This document shows, in pieces, positions 34,190 to 43,510 of a DNA stretch of 64,000 nt. Positions within the stretch are counted from its first letter, which is position 1; the number at the start of each line of letters is the position of its first letter. Both the position numbers and the translations under genes were made by a program. Source of the DNA: Cladocopium goreaui (lineage: Eukaryota > Sar > Dinophyceae > Suessiales > Symbiodiniaceae); the NCBI GenBank assembly GCA_947184155.2, contig CAMXCT020000133.1, positions 74,719-138,718 of the forward strand, given 5' to 3'. The notes beneath the pieces are model-generated. The model was not told where the DNA came from and did no database searches. It was given only the letters and a program-made list of their open reading frames with translations.

Positions 34190-34372
34190 GTGAAATCCCC
34201 ATCAAACCATATGGCCAGGGGCTTGGGTCAAAAAAGGTACCTTGCTGAACCTTAAAATAGCTGGTAAATGGATGCTTTTTTCGTAGCTCACATGACAAGT
34301 TGAAGGATTTAAATGGACAAACAATAAGGTATTCATCAGATAAACCCAGTTGATTCCACTTGAGAAAATCAC

Positions 34373-34464
34373 AGGTTCTGACTCGGACTTCGTTCCGGGT
34401 GACTAGGACGATGAAGATCCAGAGAATGGCCTGCTGCAGCTTGGAATTGGAAGCGCGCAAGTAC
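34373..34464 (-). CDS. Exon with a hydrophobic (membrane-like) segment
   Basis: After CCTTGCAG|G, before GTGATT. Reads LRASNSKLQQAILWIFIVLV then TRNEVRVRT; AILWIFIVLV could be part of a transmembrane helix. Confidence 0.45.
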
Positions 34465-35024
34465 CTGCAAGGCATGGTGGGATTGTTCAGTGAAATGAGT
34501 TTGTCGCAAAATGGATGCCCCGAAATGGTAAATTTGTAGAAGGAAACTGATCTCAATTCATTGGTTTAAGTTTAAGGGGACATCTATAGGAAACCAGGGT
34601 TTTTAGCAAACATGGAAGTTTCCTGTACACTTTCCCTTAAACCAATCCATTGGGAACAGGGAAAGTTATGATCTATCAGCGGATTTGGAGGCATGCTAAT
34701 TTTTTAGATAAAACCAAATTCTATTAATTAGTGGACACGGAATGATGGGGAATGATACATAGACTAAATCACGAATGAGGAGACTGGTAGTTTTCACTGG
34801 AGCATTTTTTGGGGGTGTGGAAAAAAACAGAAAACACGTATATGTTAAAAACCTCAAAGAATTCGGATGGTCAACATCTGAAACCCAGGGTAGTATATAC
34901 GGTCTACTTCAGAAGTGAGAATAACATGTTCGAGGCGATTATAACATTAGGTTCACATTCCCACCACAGCGTCTGTCTCTGACATTCTCTGACCCTTAAA
35001 GGCCCTGTAAAAAAAGGCTGCTGC

Positions 35025-35092
35025 CAGAAGACGATTCCACGAAGACCCAGTTGCCCACAAAGAAAAACCAAGCGATGAATTGGTTGTAGTAC
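35025..35092 (-). CDS. Exon with a hydrophobic aromatic segment
   Basis: After GGCCTGAG|G, before GCAGCAG (GC donor). Reads YYNQFIAWFFFVGNWVFVES; probably a transmembrane helix. Phase does not join the exon at 34464 directly. Confidence 0.45.
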
Positions 35093-35338
35093 CTCAGGCC
35101 AACGTGAGGACCCTGTGAACTCAGTGGCTTCCCTTCATGTCAATTGGTAGTAAGAACCAACATTACACCACATTACCATCATCACACTCATGAAGGAACC
35201 ATCATGATGTAGATAAATGTAGATAATCCTTCATATATTGGTTGATTCCTCAGCAATTATCTTGCAAATCAATCCTGTTTAGGAGACCAGAGTGTGTCTT
35301 CACTACCTGGAACTGCGAATACTTTTTGCTCTGCGAGT

Positions 35339-35521
35339 TCATTGAATTGATGAAAATTTTGGACCCCCGTCTTCAGAGTTTCTGGGCTTGAGCATATTCA
35401 CCAACAGTTCCCAAAATGACCCAAGATTTTCCCCCGAGCCAACAGCTAACAAATGATACACATGGAGCATATGGAAGTGGTTTTCCCGACGTTCCGTTCG
35501 GATGAGCCATGACATTTCCAC
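35339..35521 (-). CDS. ORF, possible exon, unknown
   Basis: Contains HVYHLLAVGSGENLGSFWEL and LVNMLKPRNSEDGG; strongly protein-like, borders unclear. A short downstream piece MNSQSKKYSQFQ (in another frame) ends at a good GTAGTG donor near 35306. Confidence 0.35.
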   Translation of the reverse strand: MEMSWLIRTERRENHFHMLHVYHLLAVGSGENLGSFWELLVNMLKPRNSEDGGPKFSSIQ

Positions 35522-35820
35522 ATTTTTTCACAAGCGGTGGCTGAGCCATCGGTCCCAAGTAAGGATGTTGACCGGGTCATCATCCCGGGTTTTTCGTAAG
35601 ATACAAACTGAAGAATCATGACAAACACCCCTATACCATCCTATAATCCTATACCGCCTATACCCTCAAACCCCTGCAAAAGACTTGCACTTCAGTGGAA
35701 TCCCACAAAATTTGGAGCGGCCACAAGGGTATGTCATATTTTTGGGGAGAAGGGATTGCTTCAAACATCAAAACCATCCATAGCCATGGCATTCCCATGG
35801 CCCATGGCCATCATCCCAGC

Positions 35821-35915
35821 CCGGCGGCTGATCACGGAAGAAGGGGACCGAGCCGTCCGCCAAGGGCTCGCAGTTCTGCTCCGTGGAAACGGTGAAGCCG
35901 AATTTGATCTCAGCG
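35821..35915 (-). CDS. Exon candidate, unknown
   Basis: After CCGTGTCCCTCAG, before GCTGGG (GC donor). Reads AEIKFGFTVSTEQNCEPLAD then GSVPFFRDQPP. The plus strand is also open. Confidence 0.4.
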
Positions 35916-37493
35916 CTGAGGGACACGGGAATCCCAAATGTTTAAAGATCTTAATGATCATTTACAGTTAAGTTGGCGTTGATTGTGTTCTGAGAAAACG
36001 ATTTTAGTTGGATATGGTTGCTTAAACATAGTTTTAACATGCTGTATAAGGCATAAGGATTCTAAAACATTGTCTGGGAATATTTCGGTTGTGACCATCT
36101 GCAATGATTGACAATATATATATATATATGTATATATAATGTTTACATTTATATGTTATATATATATATACGTATAATCTTATGACTTATCGGTTTTAGA
36201 TGTATCAAAGATCTAATAGTGATCAAACATGGTGAACATGAAGAGATCAATAGTGATTTAGAATGGGAATTGCGAGCTATATTGCAATCAAAATAATATG
36301 TGGAGCGAAGAAACGAATGTATAGATGAGTGAAAGATCAACAAGGCGACTAGGATGGATTAAGATGGATTAAGAATGATTAAGATGGATTAAGCATGATT
36401 AAGCATCAGGCTTGACACATGCATCATTTGATCATACGGCTTGATGGTCAAGTGCTATGGATTTGATGGCAGATTCCTCAGATGGTCTCCGGAAAAATCC
36501 ACGATTTTCATGGGGAAATGAGCATCCCCCAATATGGGTCAGAGAATCCAACTTATTTAAGCATGGCATATATTGATCAACGGGGGACTACAATGACTAC
36601 AAATAAAACACGCGTGGCTCAATCATCAAAGAATGGCCGTAGAATCAGATGCTCGAATTATTTATTCCTCAACTGACTTGGTGACTTAGTGCTTTGGTTT
36701 GCCCACCTTTCTCTCAAAGGACAGTAAATTGAAAGGGCAAGGACCTGGACTGTGCCAACAACAATGATGGGTTGAGGATTTAGGTGACCTGCCAGTCTAC
36801 CAGCGGGGGGCATTCACTTCCAATCAACAAGTTCTATGTTAGGGCGGTGGGTCAATTCTGGATCCAAATATTTTAGATGGTTGATTGGTTCTATGGTTGA
36901 TTGATAAGGGATCTCATCATGAGTAACCCCTGCTACCCGCAGTTGACCGGGTTTTGGTCATTTATGGACTTCACCAATCCAAGATCTGCAAGGGGATTTC
37001 ACCAACAAGAGCAAGACCATGTATCCTGTCAGCCAACAACACAGCAAAATAACGCAGAATAATTGGACTGGTTCTGAAGCCACTCGAGGATTTGACTGAT
37101 TTGATCCACACTGGAATAACCATGACACGCTTGGGAGTACACTAGAAAAAATAATTCATCTCAAGCTGCTTTTCAATGTTTTTATGGTGCCCCAGTGCAG
37201 GTTTTCCTTTTTTGTATCATGATGTTCGTCCACTGGGGTCATCCATCTCACTCACTTGGTGTTTTTGTATACCAAATCCAGAGAATTCCAGAGAGTTAGT
37301 CGGTGAAGCGCGGTCAATACAGGTGATCGATACACCCCATGTTTTGGGGGGACACGCAGCTATAAGGAACCAAATCAAACATGTACATGTCCATGTTCCA
37401 TTGCCAATGTTTCACAAATTTAGTAATTTTACTTATGTTTACGGATCACCATGGGTTTCACCATGGGTTTCACCATGGGTTTCACCGTTTCAC

Positions 37494-37620
37494 CCGTGTA
37501 GAAAGCCACCGCGAAACCTACGCGCCAGGCGTCTCCGGCGTAGAGGAAGACGCGGTACTCGAAGGAGGCGATGCCCATGGCGAAGGCTCGGAGGCCCCAG
37601 CGGCGATGCGACTCCAAGTC
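37494..37620 (-). CDS. Exon (42 codons), unknown protein
   Basis: After GCACCGAAG|G, before GTGAAAC. Reads WGLRAFAMGIASFEYRVFLY then AGDAWRVGFAVAFYT. Strong coding look. Downstream (37444-37490) are four copies of CATGGGTTTCAC at the intron start. Confidence 0.5.
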
Positions 37621-37637
37621 CTTCGGTGCGAGTCACG

Positions 37638-37866
37638 TAGGGAATGGGGGGAATGGGATAATCATTAGAGCTAATAGATGTTAATAGGTGTTAATAGGCG
37701 TTAATCTATGTTAATAGATTAACAATGATTAACATCTATTAAAATCTATTAAAATCTATTAACATCTATTAACATCTATTAACATCTATTAACATCAAAA
37801 TGGCAATAATGGTTAATATAGATGTTAATAGATGTTAATAGTTATAGATCATTCCCCCATTCCCTA
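37638..37866. repeat. Large hairpin element with AGATGTTAAT arms
   Basis: Outer ends TAGGGAATGGGGGGAATG and CATTCCCCCATTCCCTA are inverted copies. Inside are GTTAATAGATG-type repeats, then ATTAACATCT-type repeats, then GATGTTAAT again, so much of the 229 bp can fold on itself. It starts 17 bp upstream of the exon at 37494-37620. Confidence 0.8.
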
Positions 37867-38274
37867 AGCACCAGTATGTACGGAGACTCGTTTCGGTGCC
37901 CCTTTGGGAAAACAAATGCCGGGAAAACGTCAGGGAAATGTTTGACGAAGGATGAAGAAGGTAAGGAAAACATGGGAAAAACTAGAAAAGCACGGGACAT
38001 GCTGGGAAAACACGGGAAAACATAGGACAATGATGGGAAGGGGGAAATGCTGGGAAAAGGGTGATTAGACCAACAAATTTGAGCATTTATGGAAATTGGC
38101 TGACATTTCTTGGAAAAAGAAACTATGTTGTAATAGCAATTGCTCGTGCTTATATAATGAGTGACGCTATGGCATAACCGCTATGGGATGTATTGGGATA
38201 TAGCCCAATAGTCGGAATTGAGGGAACATATATCATATGAAGAGCTAGTTGAAAATGGATGAAAACTGTTGGTG

Positions 38275-38345
38275 ATAGATAGACTCTTGATAGTCATAGT
38301 GATAGTGACGGTGATAGTGATAGTGATGGTGATAGTGATGGTGAT
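38275..38345. repeat. GATAGT/GATGGT microsatellite
   Basis: Hexamer repeats GTGATA and GTGATG. Confidence 0.8.
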
Positions 38346-38524
38346 AGGAAAATAGCGGGGAAATGAATGTTATTTTTTTTGGTTATACTGACCAGGGATT
38401 GTCATGGCATGGCATGGCATGGATGCTAGATTTTTTTTGGTGCCACAGTTTGGCATCGCTAAGTTGGCAAATATAGTAAGCAAAGTCATGCAAATTCTGG
38501 AGTTTAGGATAGATCATATATCCA

Positions 38525-38613
38525 TATCCCATAGGATCCATGTATGGCATATATGGTAACATGGATCCCATCAATATACCCACTTTATGTTAGCATATAG
38601 ATCCGTCATGGGT
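38525..38613. repeat. Inverse copy of the repeat at 27613-27712
   Basis: Shares ATAGGATCCATGTATGGCAT, GGTAACATGGATCC and GATCCGTCATGGG with the reverse complement of the 27.6 kb copy. Confidence 0.7.
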
Positions 38614-38643
38614 ATCTAGACTTCATGGGGGTCATAAATAAAC

Positions 38644-38761
38644 CAACTTCGGTGGCAAAACGTTGGAAAGACGACGCCCTTGTGTCGTGGCCATCTCGTC
38701 CCCCGGACATCCACCAGTTCCATCGCCTTTTGGATCGCCTTCCAATAGGCCAGTACTGCAC
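38644..38761 (-). CDS. Exon (38 codons), unknown protein
   Basis: After TGTTGGTCAG|G, before GTTTATT. Reads VLAYWKAIQKAMELVDVRGT then RWPRHKGVVFPTFCHRS. The plus strand has a competing open frame. Confidence 0.45.
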
Positions 38762-38816
38762 CTGACCAACACCAGACGCTGTCTACAGCAGTGGTGCTTT
38801 AAACAAGTTGCCACTA

Positions 38817-38890
38817 ATCTGGGTAAATTATATATAATATTTCACCAACCTGAATTAAGGCCATTTGGGGATGATTCCCCTTACTAATCT
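38817..38890. repeat. Partial element, CTGGGTAAATT family
   Basis: CTGGGTAAATTATAT followed by GGCCATTTGGGGATGATTCC; the right half of the full element (23811) is missing. Confidence 0.6.
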
Positions 38891-39091
38891 TAATTATGGC
38901 AACAATCAGCCAACAATCAGCTATTGAGCTCGTTCATTCCAGATTTGACCGGACTCAAGCTCCATTCGTAGATGTTTTGGTAGACTGTTCCGAATCATGT
39001 TTTCCATTCGTCGTTTTCCGAAATGATCTTCCCATGGCTTTTGCATATGGTTTTCCTGTCGTGATTTTCCCAGTTTCGTCGAGGGAGTTTT

Positions 39092-39155
39092 CCCCCCCAT
39101 GGCCATGGCAAGGCACACAGCACGACCGACAAACCATAGATGCAGAAGGAGACCC
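39092..39155 (-). CDS. Exon candidate, hydrophobic
   Basis: After GGCTCTGAG|G one frame reads GLLLHLWFVGRAVCLAMAMG; the donor is not clear (3' end approximate). Other frames are open, so low confidence. Confidence 0.3.
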
Positions 39156-39441
39156 TCAGAGCCGGGCGCTAGCCGGATCGTCCCGTTTTCCCCAAGAGGA
39201 TCGATGTTTGAACATGGTTAACGATGGTTAATCTATGGTTAATCTATGGTTAATATATGGTTAATGATGGTTAATGATTGTTAATGAGTTGATGATGGCT
39301 TAACCATCATATCAGTTATGGATGCATGGTTATCTTTATGAAACTAGATAGCTTAAACAACAAGACTGGCTAATAATGATGATTCATGGTTATACTGAAT
39401 AATTTTTGGTGATGAGTAATGGTTAATGATGATTAAGGGAA

Positions 39442-39564
39442 TACCCTCCGGTGTCATCAAACGTGGTTGGCTGGGAAATCCCCGAATGAAATGGAGATCT
39501 TAACTGGAAAATCATCAAACTGAATGGGGGATTTTCCATTGCCACGTTTGACTACCGGAGGGTA
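39442..39564. repeat. Inverted-repeat element, family A', complete
   Basis: Left TACCCTCCGGTGTCATCAAA, right CGTTTGACTACCGGAGGGTA. Confidence 0.8.
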
Positions 39565-39719
39565 ATGGATAGCTTGAAGAACAATAATAAAACTGGATAG
39601 CAATAATCTCGATAGTGGTCGTAACAACAACCATCATCGGCACTAGTAATATGTAAGAATGATAGCTAGCCGTGCTGTTCGAGTTATAAACCTGTGATAC
39701 ATCACCAATATACACTTAC

Positions 39720-39747
39720 CTTACGACAACCCCAGGTGGAAGATCCC
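39720..39747 (-). CDS. Microexon candidate (28 bases)
   Basis: After CCAGGCAG|G, followed by GTAAGTG, the best consensus donor in the window. Reads DLPPGVVV. Same length as the secernin microexon. Confidence 0.4.
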
Positions 39748-39956
39748 CTGCCTGGCTGTTGGTTGAAAGCGGTTTCCGTGGTTAATTCATGTTAATTCAT
39801 AATTCCCAATACGCCAGGTAGATTTCAACTCTTGATCTCATAACCCATCATACTATATCCTCCATAACATAGTATTATCTTCCACAACTCTTCATAACCC
39901 ATGGATATCTTTAGTGGCTCACTTGTTTTCGTTGTGGAAGCTCCCATTTTTTAAAG

Positions 39957-40046
39957 GCTCATCCATCACGTCGTCTTTCCCAAACCGCAACCCAGACTCG
40001 TCATGGGATATCCTCCTGCCTGACCAAGGCGTGATCTCTTTGACCG
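39957..40046 (+). CDS. Exon candidate, plus strand
   Basis: After CCCATTTTTTAAAG|G, before GTATGG. Reads SSITSSFPNRNPDSSWDILL then PDQGVISLT. A minus frame is also open. A family A element starts 12 bp past its donor. Confidence 0.35.
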
Positions 40047-40057
40047 GTATGGACTTA

Positions 40058-40164
40058 TACCCTCTGGTAAACATACAAAAAACTATGGAAAATCACCATC
40101 TTTAATGGGAAAAAACACCATCAATTGCCATTTTCAATAGCTATTTTGACATAACCAGAGGGTA
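40058..40164. repeat. Inverted-repeat element, family A
   Basis: TACCCTCTGGTAAACATACA left, ATAACCAGAGGGTA right. Confidence 0.85.
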
Positions 40165-40631
40165 GTCTCGTTCCAAAATCATGGCTTCTTTCTGTAATCA
40201 AATTTGGAGGTTTCCTAAAATGGGGCTGTCCCATATCATCCAAAAAATTACCATGACTATTGAAATCCCATGGTGATTTTCCTGGGGATCTCCCCAAAAA
40301 ACCAATAAACCCCGGTTGAACCCGTGACACGGGATCAATTCCCCATCCAGGCACCATCAGGCACCAGTGACGGAAAAGGATTCGCGAGGTCAAAACAATA
40401 AAATTCTATCCAGATGACATCCTCATTATCCTGATGCTTGTCCCAACAATATCCCTAGAAAACATCCAAAAAAAATCATATCCTCATGAATCCGAAAAAT
40501 GATCATTAGGATGGTTCTTCAGATTCCATATCCCATTGAATCATCCCAATGATCATCACCAACAATGGTATAGCACCATCCCTTCATACCACCAATCGTT
40601 GTTGGGATGATTCATAATAAATAGCAAATGA

Positions 40632-40740
40632 TACCTTCTGGTAAACTAACATAGCTATTGAACATGGCCATAGAAATAGTGGAATTATCCATGAAAAATG
40701 GTGGATCTTACCATAGTTACGTTAGTTTACCAAATGATAT
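40632..40740. repeat. Inverted-repeat element, family A (diverged right end)
   Basis: TACCTTCTGGTAAACTAACA left, TACGTTAGTTTACCAAATGATA right. Confidence 0.7.
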
Positions 40741-41172
40741 CCCCATCATACCACCCATTGTTGTTGCTTCAATCACCATTTCCATGTCGTTTTCAGCCAT
40801 GAATCCCATCATCCCTACGATCATCCCCTGAACCCCTGCGGTGTCTAAGCGAACTGCATCGCGTGTCACTTCATGGGTGCTGTAAACTAATAAACATACG
40901 GGGGGGGGGCACATTCTTCAACTTGTGGAGTAATGATGTTTACATATACTGTATGTATATATATACACATGGGATGATTCCCCGTGTTCATTCTTAAAGT
41001 CTTAGTAGCTGATTGTATAGTTTTGGAAGGTACTTAGCATGACTTGACCCTGATGGAATACTGGCAGCCGCAAAACATTCAGTACCCCGAAATTTATCCC
41101 AAATGGCAAACATAGAAAAAACAGGAGGAATTGCACTTCACTGTTGCAAAACTCAAAGTCGAATCATTGCAC

Positions 41173-41264
41173 CAACACCATGATCCGAGCCGCTAACATG
41201 GTCTGCTGCGCGATAAAAGTAAATCCTCCCAGTGCCGTGAGAACGGCGCAAAGCACAAAGATTC
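41173..41264 (-). CDS. Exon; one frame is membrane-like
   Basis: After GGCAGATGAG|G, before GTGCAATG. One frame reads IFVLCAVLTALGGFTFIAQQ then TMLAARIMVL (transmembrane-like). Another (LRRSHGTGRIYFYRAADHV) joins in phase with the exon ending at 42321. I cannot decide between them. Confidence 0.4.
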
Positions 41265-41526
41265 CTCATCTGCCGCTGCTTGAGTGTACATATGTGTACA
41301 TTCATGGCTCAAAAAATCAAATGCCAATGGCCCAAATGGATCCAAATGGCAAATGGCCCAAATGGCCCAACGATTTGTCAGGTTCGGATCTTTGGGTATA
41401 TTATCAGCCTCCAAAACACAGAAAACTAAGATCCTACTCAATGTTGTTTTGGATTGGTATATCCAACCATTCATTTTTTCTGGGTCAATTTTTTTGAGTC
41501 ATACCCACATTGTGGCCATGGAATAT

Positions 41527-41644
41527 TACCCTCTGACATAAAAACAAACGTGGCTGGCTGGAAAATCCCCGAACTAAATGGAAGTGTCACTGGTCACTGG
41601 AAAAACATATCTATGAGTGGATCGTCCATTGCCACATCGGATGG
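41527..41644. repeat. Inverted-repeat element, family A' (diverged)
   Basis: TACCCTCTGACATAAAAACA with GTGGCTGGCTGGAAAATCCC as at 39442; right end degraded (GCCACATCGGATGG). Confidence 0.6.
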
Positions 41645-41678
41645 TTCATCATGATCTTCTATATAATAACTGCATAAT

Positions 41679-41796
41679 ACTGTGGATGGTTGCGAAATCC
41701 TGCCCCAGTTGAAAACGGTGGTTTATCCCATTATTTATAGGGTTTCAACTAGTTTCAACCATCCTTTTGGTGCAGGTTTTCGCAACCATCCACAGT
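41679..41796. repeat. Palindromic inverted-repeat element
   Basis: Ends ACTGTGGATGGTTGCGAAA and TTTCGCAACCATCCACAGT are perfect complements; inside, GTTGAAAACGGTGG pairs partly with GTTTCAACC. Confidence 0.85.
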
Positions 41797-41989
41797 TGGG
41801 TTATCCTGCCCACTTTGAATCCTCAGGCTGAGGCCTGACCAATGCTTTTGTCAAGTTACCTTCCGGGGAAATAAATTGAACCAACCAAAATTTGGTGGTT
41901 CTATTTCACCAACAATGCTTGGGAATTTATATCATCAATGGAAACATACGTAGAATACATACATATCATGTATATATAATATTACACAT

Positions 41990-42250
41990 TTATATATATA
42001 TATATATATATATCATATATATATATATATATAACGGGAATACACCGGGATAGATCATGGCAATATGGGGTATGGTTATTGCGCTAGTTGGTGGTCTGAC
42101 CGTCTGACCATCCCACCGGAAACATGATTATAAAGCACAAATCAATATTCAAACCAACACAACCAACACACACACACACACATCATAATATATATATATA
42201 TATATGTATATAATATATGTAATATCTACATATATATATATATATATATA
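41990..42250. repeat. TA and CA microsatellites
   Basis: (TA)n at about 41990-42033 and 42185-42250 with a short (CA)n at 42165-42182. Confidence 0.85.
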
Positions 42251-42320
42251 TAAGTGTCTCCAAAAGTCGCTTTGCAAGTCCCGGAATGAAGTCAAACCAA
42301 AAAAAACGGGTGATATCTTC

Positions 42321-42403
42321 AGGTCAGCCACAGCCAGCACCATCCCCCGAAACCCCTTGCTGTGCGGGTCTCGACCTACAAGTCGGTGGCTCCATCTGAG
42401 TTC
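42321..42403 (-). CDS. Exon, unknown protein
   Basis: After TTTTTCAGATGGCTCAG|G, before GAAGAT (GA donor). Reads ELRWSHRLVGRDPHSKGFRG then MVLAVAD. An ATG at 42412 directly follows TTTTTCAG, so a start there (MAQELRWSH) is possible. Confidence 0.5.
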
Positions 42404-43085
42404 CTGAGCCATCTGAAAAACACCATGAAAATCCCATGGGTTTTTGGATGAAAAGCCATGGATTTCCCCATTTGCTCATTTGCTCCTATAAAATTCCAGG
42501 GGAATCATGAAATAATTACCATATTTTTGGGGAAAATGAACATCTATAAATCCTACAGTATTTTGTGAAGAACAAAACCCATGAGTGAAGACCAGGCTGC
42601 CTGGATCCAGGTAAATGGTTGGCTATGTGTTGAATCGAATGAACCGTTCATCTTCTGGGCATACTTGAATATCTGAACTCTTACCAAATATGCATATAAT
42701 ATATACACTGTATATTACATTGTGTATCTACAATATATTGAGAAACAACAATGACCCAAGAAGTCCTAAGACCTCAAAAAGTGCATCCTTGCGAAAAGTA
42801 GTCCTAGACTTGCTGGGTGATATATATATATATAATGATATATATATATATATAATGATATATATATAATATTATATAATGAGGATATCGCCAACATTCC
42901 CCAACAATCACCAGGACATCGGTCAACAACTTACCATTTCTTTTACCGCTGCGCTCAGCGGGAAAGCAACTCCAGGTTGTAGCAACAAACAACAAATGGG
43001 ATCAACTAACTAACACATATCACGTGACTAACAAATGTGAACCAAACCCCCAAACCCCCAAACCCAAAAGACTTAACCGTGAAAC

Positions 43086-43138
43086 AGTTGTGATTCCAAT
43101 TTCCTCCAGCTGTTCGGTCTGATCATCGGGCATCTCAC
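43086..43138 (-). CDS. Exon candidate (acidic), joins 42403 in phase
   Basis: After GGATGAGCAG|G, before GTTTCA. Reads EMPDDQTEQLEEIGITT and ends in phase 0, matching the exon starting at 42403. Confidence 0.45.
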
Positions 43139-43289
43139 CTGCTCATCCTTGATGATTGTTTGTTTATAACCCCAGCAACCTATGGACCTATGGACATACC
43201 ATAAACATCCATGGATCCATCACCATAGTTCAGTCAGGTTTCCCAAACTGACCTATCATCAATCACACATGTAAATATATGGAGTTGCG

Positions 43290-43410
43290 TCAAAATTCGG
43301 GTATGGATCGGCCCGCGGTGATCCAGACGTATGGATCGGTCTGGATCACTTGGGTTTTGGTATGGATCGGGGGTATGGATCGGCCTGTGGGTTCAGGGTA
43401 TGGATCGGGG
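43290..43410. repeat. GGTATGGATCGG tandem words
   Basis: Six irregularly spaced copies of GTATGGATCGG. Confidence 0.75.
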
Positions 43411-43510
43411 CTTTACATTTTGACTCGTAGCCATATAATATATCCAATTCCATTTTTTTCTGAAATATCGAAGTTTCCGTTTCACCCCATCTTTCATGGC
43501 TAACCTTCAC

